This document shows positions 33,117 to 43,737 of a stretch of DNA of 64,000 nt, in pieces (within the stretch, counting starts at the first letter, position 1; the number at the start of each line of letters is the position of its first letter). The stretch is taken from NCBI RefSeq assembly GCF_040869045.1, contig NC_090319.1, positions 58,872,779 through 58,936,778 of the forward strand. The letters are read 5' to 3'. A program made the translations under genes and the position numbers. Below the pieces are notes generated by a model, which searched no databases, was not told the DNA's origin, and saw only the letters and a list, made by a program, of their open reading frames with translations. This DNA comes from Eurosta solidaginis. Its lineage: Eukaryota > Arthropoda > Insecta > Diptera > Tephritidae.

Positions 33117-35221
33117 TAGGCCACCAACAAAAATACTGCTACGATTACATATGAGTATGCCTTTTTTTAACACTATTCCACCAGTCCGGAACTATCGAAA
33201 AACGCGGTAATATCATAGTAGAAGCAATATGCAGAATTTCGCTCCGGATCGCGGCCAACGAAATATTAGCTGTAAAATTCTACACTAGTTCGTAACTATC
33301 CAAAAAGTGCCAATAAAGAACTAGTTCCAAAGTGGAAATTTTGTATATAGTTTCCGGCACAATTTCCGCCACCTAGGACATCGCAATGTTAAATTCGCCA
33401 GTTGAAAGCATGTAAGAGAGATAGATGGCGAACTGTTAGTGGTTCAGAATGTAGTAGAAGTGCACTAGTTCCGTGATTCTCTTACAGGGTAGTTTCTGTG
33501 ATTTTGTTTTTTATTTCGGCATATTATTTTTCGTGGTTATTAGACATTTTTTGACTGAAAGTGGGGGAAACCATTAAGCAACCACGCCTATCTTTACTTG
33601 TTAAACATTTTATTAAATTCAGGTGGTATTTCAGCACCTCAGTAATCTCTGTTGCTAATATTTGTTAATTTAAACACAAATTTAAAACGCGCGAATGCCT
33701 CTAATTAAGCATTTCGAAAGTTATCAAACTCAATTTCTAATGCAATATTCGCGGATATCTTCACATTCACTTTTGGTATGATTATTGAAAACCAAATTTG
33801 GCTGATATATATAAAATATGTTACTAAAAAAACTGAGGCTATAGGTCAATATAATTTTTCCAAACTTTCAGAATTAAATTTATTGGCTCTTGTATGTTGA
33901 CGATTTAACTATTTACGTAATATTTTAAGCAAACAATCTGTAACTTGAAATCAAATCTTCAACTTTTCTTGACCTCAAGCAATTAAAATTTTTTAAATTT
34001 ATTTTTTTAAATACAAAAAAATTTCAGTGCAGATACAATTTTGTACATGTATTGTGATTTGCACTTCCATATAAAAAATGTTGAGCAGCACTGATTATAA
34101 TATTTTGGAATGCATAATTATACGTTGTTCATTTTATTTAAAATAATTTATTCATAATACTAAAATTAATATTGATTACAATGACCAGTTTTATGCAAAA
34201 TTTTATGTGAACTTTTAATGATATAAATGTTTGATATAACGTTGTAACCGCCAATTGGGTTATTAAACTTAGAACAGGTTACGGAATGCGCTATTAGCGA
34301 TTTTCTCGAACTTTTCTGTCTGAAATAATTCATGCATTTGTTAAGTAAATTCCGTTGAGGTGCTTGGTCACATATGTTAAAACTAGTTTTTACAAATTTT
34401 CAAAAAGTCAAAAGTTATTCCTTGATGGTGCAACCAGAAATAGAGAACGTTGGGACCAAGTATGCAAATTATTTATTTCAAACTGTAATCATGTGCAAAT
34501 CCTACGATGATAGACTCACAAAGTGGATAATTTTTTTCTCTCTTCTCTTTTCATAAACACATAAAGATCGAATTTTGAAATACACGAACCTCTTCGTTGT
34601 CTGTGTACTGACTTCAATAAGCACTGCAATAACATTCATACGTGTGACTCACTCCACGTAATAAAAAAATATCTACTGACTACCTTAAATACGCAATCAT
34701 TTAGGTGGTTGGCTGGGAATCACGTCCTTTCCAACCACCCACACATCGCATCCCTACTTATAATGTGTTAAATATACGTCAGCTGCTCGAAGTCACGTCC
34801 ATTCCGACAGCTCTAATAATCAATTCCCGTTGCTCAGCATCATAGTCTATCCCGATAACTGTTTTAATAATATATATACATATTTTATAATATAAATTTT
34901 GTTCACTCTGTATGCTTCTGTAAATTATCTGTAATCCGTAACTATATCACGAGTCAATGCAAAATTTGACTTTGACTTCAAAGCATTAAATTTCAGTTCT
35001 TTAGGTCGTAATTTGGCGAAAAAAAAAATATATATATGGCATGAAAAAGTTTGCTTTCCTATTTAGGAAACCGCTTGAACGATTAATTTTTACTTGAAAA
35101 TGAAACAATTCAAATAAATATTTTTATTAAGTTTTAATATCAAAATAACTTATAAAAAAGTGGAAAATGATTTAGAAGTGTACATTTTTACTTTTTCTTT
35201 TATGTTCATAGGTACTATCCC
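33117..35221. other. no gene; small repeat traces
   Basis: A LINE trace at about 34480-34545 reads VIMCKSYDDRLTKWI, related to the family at 18199. A perfect 9-bp stem GGTGGTTGG/CCAACCACC spans about 34703-34741. The 33180-33500 stretch has recurring GGAACTAGTTCC-like words without a clear unit. Nothing else is supported. Confidence 0.4.
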
Positions 35222-35993
35222 TCAATAAACCGCAAATATAGTGTCCCATAATGTTTGCATTATATTGGCATTGATAACGTTGTTCGAAGAAGAACCCAAA
35301 AACTCTGTTTTATTTTTTGGTAAATTTAAATCTCTAATCAAATCATTAAAATCTTCAGTAGTGATGAAATGATGTTTTGGTTGTTCTGGTATCGGCAAAA
35401 ATTCCTTATCGGCATTGCTTTTATAAGAACTAAGAGATGATCCACTTCTCTGCGATAATTTTTTCGGTGGCTCTGGTACTGGTCGTGTCAGATCGTGTGC
35501 GACTGGAGCAGAAGAAGATTCAAGATCAGGATATTCGATAGGTTTTACATTTTGACCTCTATGTCTTTTGCTCGGATTCACAATGCAAAAGTAGCAGTTT
35601 TTAACGTGGTATTTTGTACTCGCCAGATTCTTGGTGTTGCATATTTCATAGATCTTTTCTCACCTCGATACCAAACTAAACATAGAAAGAGAAATCAATA
35701 TGTCTACTTTATTTAATTTACTATTTAAATAAAATTTGCTTACCTTCCAAAAATCTTTTACAATAACTACAAGCAACATGTGGAGCCCATGTCTTGTCCC
35801 GATTCCAAACAGGACAGCCAAAATATGCTTCGTAGGCTTCACAGAGAATGAGAGATGTATTTAATTCATATTTTATATATCGAACTTTAATAAATTGCCC
35901 ACATTTATAGCAAAAAGCATCAGCTTCATATTTACACTTTCGCGACGATATTTTAGGTTGTTCTAGATTTGTACAATACACCTCTAGCGCCAT
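35222..35993 (-). pseudogene. two-exon cysteine-rich protein, unknown function, frameshifted
   Basis: Exon 1 (35744-35993) starts at an ATG and encodes CKYEADAFCYKCGQFIKVR, CEAYEAYFGCPV and APHVACSYCKRFLE. These are paired cysteines suggesting zinc binding. A 68-bp intron follows (35676-35743, donor GTAAGC, acceptor CTATGTTTAG), typical of short fly introns. Exon 2 (35222-35675) reads WYRGEKRSMKYATPRIWR, then after a one-base shift near 35615 NCYFCIVNPSKRHRGQNVKP, a Pro/Ser linker and FNDLIRDLNLPKNKTEFLGS to a stop at 35222. The architecture matches an uncharacterised multi-copy family I recall from aphids and other insects; its function is unknown. The C-terminus appears shortened. Confidence 0.6.
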
Positions 35994-36509
35994 GAGTATT
36001 GTTACTGTAACTATTACGAAAGCAAACTTTATACCGAAACATGTATTTTCTTTTCGCTTTTGTTTATAATAAAACAGAGAATCATGAAATAAACTTTAGG
36101 ACAAAGAACAAAATTTTTTGTGTAGTCGTGTATTTAGTATGATTAATTGTTAATTTCGTAGACTAGTAAATAAATAAATAAAAATAATAACTTAAAAACA
36201 AGCACATGTTTTTAAGTGCTTCTTTGTATTTAATATGCCCTTTAAAACAAATTACATGGCTATATTTAATTGCTATTATACTATAGAATACAAAAACAAA
36301 ATATTTGCTTAAAACGCTTTAAGATTCATGATTAATTGAAAGTTTATTGAATAAACGTGCTTTCTTTAAAATGTTAGGTTTATCATAGCGGGCATTTCCA
36401 CGCGGGGAGAGCTTAACTGTTTATAAAATTAAAATGCTGTAGAGTTGTTAGAGCAATACAGCCGACCAACTGGATCGCGTACTTGAATGCTAGTTCTAAA
36501 ATGATCTAC
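35994..36509. other. no recognisable feature
   Basis: This region is upstream of the pseudogene on the minus strand. It is AT-rich, with no promoter elements that I can support. Confidence 0.4.
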
Positions 36510-36513
36510 TTAA

Positions 36514-37674
36514 CCCGGTAGTTCCCATAACTTTTTTTGTCATGTATTTAGTTGGAAAGAAGCTGTCTTATAGATTTTGACCTCCTGAACACGAAAATGG
36601 TGTCCGTTTTTTGATTCACTGTTACGCTTTTCCGGGAAATCCGGAAAACTAGCGGTACCATATGGTAATCCTGGGTCGTCTGGGGTACAGGTTTTTGATG
36701 AAAGAAAACACTATTTTGGACATGTTTTTTAAAATTTTATTTCACAAATAATAGACGTTTTTATTAAACCGTAAATAAGGAAAGAATACGTTTATGAAAA
36801 TATAATAGAAAGACATTTTCTGAACTAAAATATAGGTGGTTGAAATCATGGTTTGGTATGGTAACTTGCAAAACACTTCACACAAAGTCCTACGATGCAT
36901 TTCATACATGCTGTTCGTCCATTAGCTTTGCATTTTTCACCGGAACAACGGCTACGATTCGATGGTACTACAATATGTACGCTCTGATTAAAACGGGGCA
37001 TATGTTATCAGGGATTCCAGTACAATCATCTTCAGATACTCTTCGCCAGATATGTTTCCGCCTACAGGAGGCTCGATATAAAGAGTGGTTGATATATCTT
37101 GAATGTAACCAAGTATTTGTTGCTTGTTGTTGTAAAAAATTCTGCAGATTATATCAGATAAATTTACAAAAAGGCACAGAAAAGCCATTGATACGCGTAG
37201 AAATCTGTACCCTAGCATAGAAAAACCCATGAAATACGAAGAAAAAACCTGTACCCTAGCCGACCAACGGTTACCATATGGTAACGCCTTAAATAAAATG
37301 TCAAAAATAACTAGAAATAAAATAATTTCAGCAAAAAATTAACTTAAATATAATAAATTATTTCATTAGTTACCGACTATTATAGTTTTTATTTAAATGT
37401 TCTTAAAAATTATTACTATAATCGCGTACTTACAGACGTGCCATATTCAAAAACGGGAATTTTCAAACTTTTCTTTTTCTCACTTAAATTTGACGTACGA
37501 TGGCTTCACTATTTGAACCCAGATTGGCAAAAGCTTTGTTTTTTGGAAAGTCACGGATATTCTGTATAAAATAGCGTTATTAATTTGTGGATTTGTTGTG
37601 CAGTTTAGATTTAATTCGTAGAAATATAGCGACACCTTTTGCGTTACCATATGGTAATCGTGGGTTATTTCGGG
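36514..37674 (-). mobile_element. piggyBac-like element, internally deleted, 1.16 kb
   Basis: TTAA flanks both sides (36510-36513 and 37675-37678), the exact target duplication of the piggyBac superfamily, and both termini begin CCCG. The minus strand keeps a transposase C-terminus. The palindrome TACCATATGGTA occurs three times, at 36656-36667, 37272-37283 and 37645-37656, the outer two near the two termini. A full element would be about twice this length, so the catalytic part has been deleted. Confidence 0.8.
36845..37235 (-). pseudogene. piggyBac transposase C-terminal region with cysteine-rich domain
   Basis: The minus strand reads MAFLCLFVNLSDIICRIFYNN and LGYIQDISTTLYIEPPVG. In a shifted frame it continues GIPDNICPVLIRAYIVVPSNR and RCSGEKCKANGRTACMKC...GLCVKCFASYH. 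The last part has the spaced C-C-C-C-H pattern of the piggyBac C-terminal cysteine-rich DNA-binding domain. The catalytic DDE/D domain is absent and the frame is broken. Confidence 0.7.
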
Positions 37675-37678
37675 TTAA

Positions 37679-38414
37679 GCCACAGAATACCAAAATAAGA
37701 AATTTAAATTTTTTTAGACTCGCTTGGTACTAGTGCTCTTCTCTAGCATGTACTGTTATTAAAACAAATATATTAAAAATATTTAGAGTGAAAAGAGAGA
37801 AACAGACAGCTTATGCGGCTTAAAGCTACAGCTCGAAGCATGACCTTTGTTCCTTCTTTATTTCGTGTGTTTATTTATTTATTTTGTTGTTCTTTAACTT
37901 TCCTCCTTAACACGCAATAGTGCATGCTTAAGCCCCCAATAATGCCATTATGCGTGCAGTTACAAACACAATTGCCAGATTCAAGTTTGCGTAGAGTAAT
38001 TTAATTTGTTTTTAATTCAAATTCGTGTTGTCGTGGCTTTTTGAAGTTTTTGTATTTATAACATAATTCCTTACTTACAATTAACATGTCCAAAACTGGC
38101 GTGACTTTGGTTAAGATAAGCGGTAAGCAAGGCTAATCGCCTAACAAACAATGCGACAATAGGCTGAGGCTGACTTTCAAAATAGGGTAAAGTCGCTGGT
38201 AGGCGCATAAGCTAATACTTCATGCCATATTGTACACTGCTGCTCACATAAATAGCATATTTTGGTTTCTTACAAAATTCAAAAAGTGAAATGAAAAGAT
38301 ATAGAAAATGAAGGGTGGTGATGATATTATTAATTTTAAAATGGTCAAGGGCTTCTATCAATGGTTCGATGGCGATATTTCAACCTTAAGTACTAAGCTG
38401 CAAAATTAAGCCTG
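37679..38414. other. no recognisable feature
   Basis: This may be low-copy intergenic or intronic sequence. I found no gene, splice structure or shared repeat. Confidence 0.4.
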
Positions 38415-38815
38415 CGTTAAGAAATTCTTCTTGTACGGGTCCAAAACTGACTCTGGATCAGGATATGGAGCATATGTTAAAGACAATAATGACAAGTTTC
38501 AACCCCACGACTGTGCTTGGGTTCTCCAAAAGGCATTCTCGGACCCGCAGCAACTTCTAACACAACTTCATCGACCATCCGAAACTTGCTGACAATTCCA
38601 ATCTGTCCAGAGCTTCGTGCTGGCATCAATTTCAGAGAGTCTTGCTAAGTGTCTGCCCTCATTGAGAAGCCCGGACTGCAGACAACTGGTGATTAATGAT
38701 AGTAGGTATATGACAACCCAGTCTGTTCTTACGAGCACAAAACGTCTACTGAGAATTCTCTATACGTCTACTCTGATTTCGCCATCAGGTATAATGCTTC
38801 TGGGATATATTTGAG
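38415..38815 (+). pseudogene. LINE RNase H fragment
   Basis: The plus strand reads LYGSKTDSGSGYGAYVKDNND, matching the FTDGSKT...GSGYGA start of a LINE RNase H. It then gives ISESLAKCLPSLRSPDCRQLV and TQSVLTSTKRLL, equivalent to the segment with the second catalytic residues. It is strongly degraded, with stops and a shift, and cut off at both ends. Confidence 0.5.
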
Positions 38816-38824
38816 GCGATAAAA

Positions 38825-39965
38825 GTAACCGTGACCACAATTGGTACTTAAATTATAACCGTAAAACGAATCGTAATTTTAATCATAACTTTTCTCGTGA
38901 CCATAACTAATAATCATAACCGTGTCCATAACTGTATCCTAACTGTAACGGTAGCAATAACCGTAATCGTAACTATAAATGCAACCCTGACAATGAACGA
39001 AACTTTAACTGTGACCATAACCACAATGAAAACCGTAAACGTAACAATAACCGCAGTCTTAAGCATAACCTTAACCGTGGCAGTGACTGAAAACGTTATC
39101 AAAACCTTTGCTGTGACCGAAACCATAATGAAAATAATAACCGGTGTCGTGACCTGTACCCGTAATCATTTCGTAACGCCGACCGCAATAGTGATTGGAG
39201 ACGTAACCAGAAAGCTTTACTGTGACCACAATCATATTGTAACGAATTTAGGGAAACTCCGCTTATTTTACACTTTCTGCAAACGTTCGAATTGCTAAAT
39301 TGTCGAATAAATAACTCCAATATTCAGTAATGCAAAATGGTCTTTATTATATTACTTTGGCAGTGGTACAATTATACTTCACAATTATACTTCACTTCGC
39401 AACTGATACCGTGTTTAAATCAAACTGATTTTGGCTACTCAGCTTGCTCTACTTTTATACTCTCTGCTGCCTTGTCCGCATATTTCTCCAAATGTCTAGA
39501 CGCTTCACTACTTCGGCTGATGGTGAGTATCTCTCTGTTGCCTTGTATATATGTAATTAAATGATGACTAATGTGTTTATGTAGCTTCCTTTAATGTTTT
39601 TGTTGTTGTGCATTTATTTAGTGATGTGAAAATTCGCCACAATATCAAAATTCTGTGCGTTACCATAAACTAAGTAATCGTGACCGTGATTGAAACGGTA
39701 ATCATACCGTTATCGTAAACCTGTCAGTAATCGAAGCCATAATCAAAAACCTTAGTTGTAACCTTAATCGTGAACGTAATGTTAACGTTACCATAACCAT
39801 GACCAAAACCGTAACCAAAACTGTGACCACTCCTACAACCATAACTGACTGTAACTAAATCCTACCTAAAACCCTAAACAAAGTAATGAATGTAACTCTA
39901 GCCGTAATCATGCGACTATTCATTACCGTTTCCTTATATGTAACAGTAGCCTTAACTGATGCCGT
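38825..39965. repeat. degenerate (TAACCG/ATAACC) hexamer array, split by a solo LTR
   Basis: The flanks 38825-39233 and 39646-39965 are dominated by words such as CATAACCGTAA, CGTAACCA and CGTGACC. They are arranged at roughly six-base periodicity with heavy drift. The Thr/Val-rich frames on both strands here (for example 38897-39298) are a by-product of the hexamer. The LTR at 39238-39641 inserted into the array. Confidence 0.8.
39238..39641 (-). mobile_element. solo LTR, family G1, copy 2
   Basis: 404 bp bounded by TGTAACGAAT on the left and TTCGCCACA on the right in plus orientation. It is flanked by ATAT at 39234-39237 and 39642-39645, a 4-bp target duplication. On the minus strand TATAAAAG precedes a TCAGTTTG word by a promoter-like distance. 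It is shorter than the copies at 40363 and 48887 because of internal deletions. Confidence 0.9.
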
Positions 39966-40358
39966 CAACATCAACTACAGGAGTCGCAGCCCTAACTGAT
40001 AAGCGAAATTGTCACTACAGCCCTAACTTTACTGTAATCATGTCCGTAATCAAAAAACGACTTAATGGTAGAGCTCCACATTTTCGACTTCGTTTTCATC
40101 CTCTCCTCTGTTTACAGCAATTTCTTCGTTGTCATTTGCTCTTCAACACTATCACATCATAATAAGTATCATAACTGATTTTACTTTTTTCCTTCTTATT
40201 TTCTTGTTTTTGTTCTTCCTCTTATTGTCTTTGATTTTCGGTTCCTTTTTTTCCTTGACACTTTCATTTTGTGTGTGCCTAATACTCATAGTTTTTTGTT
40301 TTTCCTGATTTGGTTTATGTTCACTCTCCCAGTCATTCACTGGGTTCTAGATCCGTTC
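39966..40358. other. no recognisable feature
   Basis: Pyrimidine-rich sequence with TTTTTCCTT-type tracts between the hexamer array and the next LTR. The overlapping short frames are low-complexity. Confidence 0.4.
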
Positions 40359-40362
40359 ATAT

Positions 40363-40938
40363 TGTGGCGAATATTAGCATCACTATGATGTTAGTAAATA
40401 ATCACAACAACAAAAAAGAGCAAGTAGCCACACTTGTGTACATGTACACAATAAAGCATGCATCCACACTGATGTACAAGGCAAAGAAGAGTATTCCAAA
40501 CCCATAACCAGCAGCTCGAAGCGATGAGATACATGTATATATGTAGCCGACAGCTAAGAGCAGAAGTTGTTACTCACATATACACATGCATATAGCAAGA
40601 AGAAAAACCTACACTACAGATATACTTTATATAGCTAAATAAGCAAGCATGAGATACAACTGTTCTAGAAGGCATGTTCATGTAACGTCTAGTCCTTAGG
40701 AGAAGAAGGCAAACGAGGGAACTGAGAGTATAAAAACAGCGCAAGCTGAGGGATCAGTATTCATTTGGATTTAAACACGCTATTAGCGAAGTATAATCGT
40801 GAAGTACTACTCCCAAAGTAGTCCAAAAAACGACAATTTTGCAATACTGTATATAGGAGTTATTATTCGACAGTTCAGCGATTCGAACGTTAGCAGGAGG
40901 TGCATAAATATCAGAGATTTCCAAAAAAATTCGTTACA
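40363..40938 (+). mobile_element. solo LTR, family G1, copy 4 (longest)
   Basis: 576 bp running TGTGGCGAAT...TTCGTTACA, flanked by ATAT at 40359-40362 and 40939-40942. It is the longest of the four copies. The 5' TG and 3' CA ends and the 4-bp duplication are characteristic of integrase-mediated LTR retrotransposon insertion. No primer-binding site or polypurine tract adjoins it, so it is solo. Confidence 0.9.
40729..40759 (+). promoter_or_regulatory. LTR core promoter (TATA box and initiator)
   Basis: TATAAAAA at 40729-40736 is followed by TCAGTA at 40754-40759, with the presumed start A at 40756, 27 bp from the first T. This would mark the U3/R boundary of the LTR. A related TATA/TCAGT pair is seen on the minus strand of copy 2. 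Confidence 0.6.
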
Positions 40939-40942
40939 ATAT

Positions 40943-41802
40943 CAATTCCGCGATACGTGAACAAAGATATTTTACATCAATATTAACTGTGTGCTATTTA
41001 CGTACACGCTACTGTAGCTAAGCCAACATAGAATATCAAGGCAAAAAAAAAAAAATTTTGCTGCTAACCACCTTTTCAGGTTTTTGGGTGGTGTTTTGGT
41101 CTGCTGAGCTTGGTGTTACCTTCAATTCGATATATGATTATATGACTACGATTGCTGTGGACTGCTTTTGTGCATAAGTAGCCATTGGTTTTCTTGCAAT
41201 GCCTTATTTATAAGCTTTGTTTTTTTATATTTGGTATTTTTATTTTGTTTTGGTATTTTTTGTGTTATACAAACCGCAAATCGTACTTGCGGCTCAATCA
41301 ATTATGACAACTGACACACATTTTATGCTACAATAGTTTGGTGGCGTTTTCCTACACCCTCCCCACTTGTTATATAATTTTCTTTTACGCCCATTTTCAT
41401 GGGCCCTTTTCAACACCTTTGTGTGGCGCTCGCAGCAACAGTTTGCCTCGTCACAATAAGGCGCCTGCATATTCAAATGAGTACCAACAAGTACAAATGA
41501 GTTTACATGCAAATTACAAAATAAAATTAAGCGAAATAAAAATTGCAAAATAAACAAAGTTCAAAAATATTAGTGCATAAGTCAATAGAGCGGTCTTAAT
41601 TTGAATTTTGTGTCAAATGTCTACGAAGGCATTTGTTTATAGGCCAGTGTGGTATAAGTAAAGTTGGGTTAGGTTGTTGTTTTATCATCAACAATAAAAT
41701 ATTTAACATATTTAAGCTGAAATCTTTGGAAGTTCATTCTGGTATTTCAAAATTAACAAACGTGTGAGAGTAAGAGCCATACTCTTTACTTAGGCAGAGA
41801 GG
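40943..41802. other. no gene; possible low-copy noncoding sequence
   Basis: No repeat shared with the rest of the window was found. An octamer-like ATGCAAATTA lies at about 41510. The short frames on both strands at 41294-41557 have no domain. Confidence 0.4.
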
Positions 41803-41975
41803 GTTAGGTTAGGTTAGGTTGAACAGGCCGGTCCATGAGGGCCTCAAATAGACTGAATGAGTCCGTAGTGTTATCAGAAGTTTATTTTACGACCAAGTAC
41901 AGAAACCCAATCAAAAATTAGTACCTATGTTATAAAATAACTCCGTCCTCTTGGCAAATACTAGAGGCTTTCTTG
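41803..41975 (-). mobile_element. I-type LINE 3' UTR end with (CCTAA)n tail
   Basis: Plus-strand GGTTAGGTTAGGTTAGG at 41804-41820 is the tail of a minus-strand LINE. The adjacent TCAAATAGACTGAATGAGTCC matches the 3' UTR block of the copies at 16350, 19570 and 50600. Confidence 0.65.
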
Positions 41976-41984
41976 GACTTGGGC

Positions 41985-42770
41985 AGAAAGGACCCAGTCC
42001 TAGAGCCGTGAGACAGAGCAGCCGCTAAAAGCAATTAAGGCAATAATATCGCACAGCACAGCGTCTAAAAGTGTGTTAGAGTGTAAGCAATTCCTGGAAA
42101 TAAACGGGACGGGAAAGGCATACATCTATATTGGGTCCCAGGGCATATGGGAATAGATGGGAATGAAAAAGCGGATGAACTAGCTAAAAACGGCGCATCC
42201 CTTGATGCGTGCTCGGTAGACGTCTCAATTATATTGGTGTGCTTGTTGTTGTTTTTGTAGCGATAATGACATTCCCCGAAGGCATTGGGGAGTATTATTG
42301 ATGTTGATGGTCCGTTGCTGAATGCAGATCCGGTACCTTCCGGTAGCAAACACCATAAAGGTACTAGCCCGAACATCTCGGGAACGATTTGGTATGACCA
42401 CATGCCTTCTGGGCCAGATCGCCCCCCACCCCATAGATCCATCAGGAGTTCGGGGTTGCCAGAGCCTCGACTGCTAATAAACCAGGATTCGCCACGGGTA
42501 GGTGAGGTTGACAATTGGTTTGGAGAAGCTATATATTGCGCTGGCAATCCCTTGAGAGGGTTGCGCTACACAACGCCTTGAATCAATTTTGTATTTTAGT
42601 CGCCTCTTACGACAGGCATACCTGCCGCGGGTATATTCTAGGCCCCTAACCCGCTGGGACAAACGTTTTGTGCTCGCGCCCTGCGCTTGCCAGGCTAAGA
42701 CTCCAGCTATTAGGAGTGATACAGCTGTCAGATCAAGAAGCATCAAGTGGCATAAGTCCTAGGCAGATAG
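41985..42770 (+). pseudogene. I-type LINE RNase H and C-terminus, interrupted
   Basis: The plus strand reads SVLECKQFLEINGTGKAYIYI. In a shifted frame it then reads PGHMGIDGNEKADELAKNGASLDACSVDV, the WVPGH..I.GNE.AD block of LINE RNase H with its catalytic Asp. The frame is broken at 42236 by the R1c repeat. It resumes at about 42656 with VLCSRPALARLRLQLLGVIQLSD, the C-terminal segment also seen at 50430-50500. The intervening coding stretch, present at 50160-50430, is missing, so the interruption was accompanied by a deletion. Confidence 0.7.
42237..42655 (-). mobile_element. (CAA)n-tailed repeat R1c, copy 2
   Basis: This matches 8940-9352 throughout, with the same GTCGCCTCTTACGACAGGC core and the GTTGTTGTT tail complement at its left end. 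It lies inside the LINE fragment, so it is the younger insertion. Confidence 0.7.
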
Positions 42771-43385
42771 GGACATGATATTAACTTTGAAAAATTTAAT
42801 TCGCACCTTTTATGAGCTTCACGCTACTCTTATTTCCACGCTAAAATACGAATTCGTTTTCATTGCAAAAAAAAAAAACAAAAAAAAAAAATCAAAAATT
42901 AAGTTGGTCTAGGTGTTGACTTAATTTCATTACTTTTGCCATCTAAAAAAGTTAACGAAAAAATTAAAATACTCCATAAAACATAAAAACAATAAACACA
43001 TACATATGTAGAAAACAAACAATTTCTTTAAGTTTATTACTTCAATTGTTTTTTATTTGTGTTTTTATAGCAAAACGAAATTCAATGTCACACCAACCAA
43101 AAAATATTTGTAACTGTGTCATTTGTGTTTGCGCTCTTAATCAGGCTTAAATGGCGGCAAACGATTAAACACATGAAATGCCAAATTCGTTGTATAGTAC
43201 ACAGTAAAAAATTTGCGTGCTAATTTGATTTTTTACCAGCGGCCTTATTCTGAAAGTTTTCAGCAAATTTGGAAACGGAGTTTTATGTAAGCATAAACCG
43301 TGAACAATTCATGGAACTGCGATACTTGTTAACAATCGATTAATCGGCTAATCGAGTATTCGACTTTTGCATTGATTGCAAAACG
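42771..43385. other. no recognisable feature
   Basis: AT-rich sequence with an A run near 42870. No gene is supported. Confidence 0.4.
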
Positions 43386-43386
43386 G

Positions 43387-43600
43387 CTAGTTGGTATTCG
43401 ATTTCAACATGGCATGCAACTGACTAAGCCAAAGCGCAGGACAACCACACAGAAAATGCTTCACTGTTTCTATCTCCTCTTCGTCTTTGCAGCTTCTGCA
43501 GTAATCATTATAGGGATCACCCAGCCGTTGCGCATGTCTCCCAATTACTATATGGCCAATTGTACCCGATAAATAGGTGTCCCAGTATCTCATAATTTTT
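43387..43600 (-). pseudogene. LINE ORF2 C-terminal zinc-binding segment
   Basis: The minus strand is open and reads YWDTYLSGTIGHIVIGRHAQRLG followed by YNDYCRSCKDEEEIETVKHFLCGCPALW. This is the C-terminal C..C...H....C domain of an I/R1-type LINE. It is better preserved than the other fragments but isolated from any RT or RNase H. The frame continues upstream into unrelated sequence. Confidence 0.7.
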
Positions 43601-43737
43601 GGCACAGTAAATTCAAAAAAGGGTATTGATAAATGAAAAACTATGTTTTTGTTGTTTTCCCATTTTGTGTGTTTTTTCGATTTGGATGTTTTCTTATTTT
43701 GGTGTTTTTTTTTAACAAGTGGCACCATCGTCATAAG

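Noticed and set aside
38897..39298. 133-residue Thr/Val-rich open frame, also open on the other strand
   Set aside because: It is a by-product of the degenerate six-base repeat, which lacks stops in several frames; there is no domain.
42285..42581. 98-residue plus-strand frame with Pro/Arg-rich sequence
   Set aside because: Lies entirely within the (CAA)n-tailed repeat and is not preserved in the copy at 8940.
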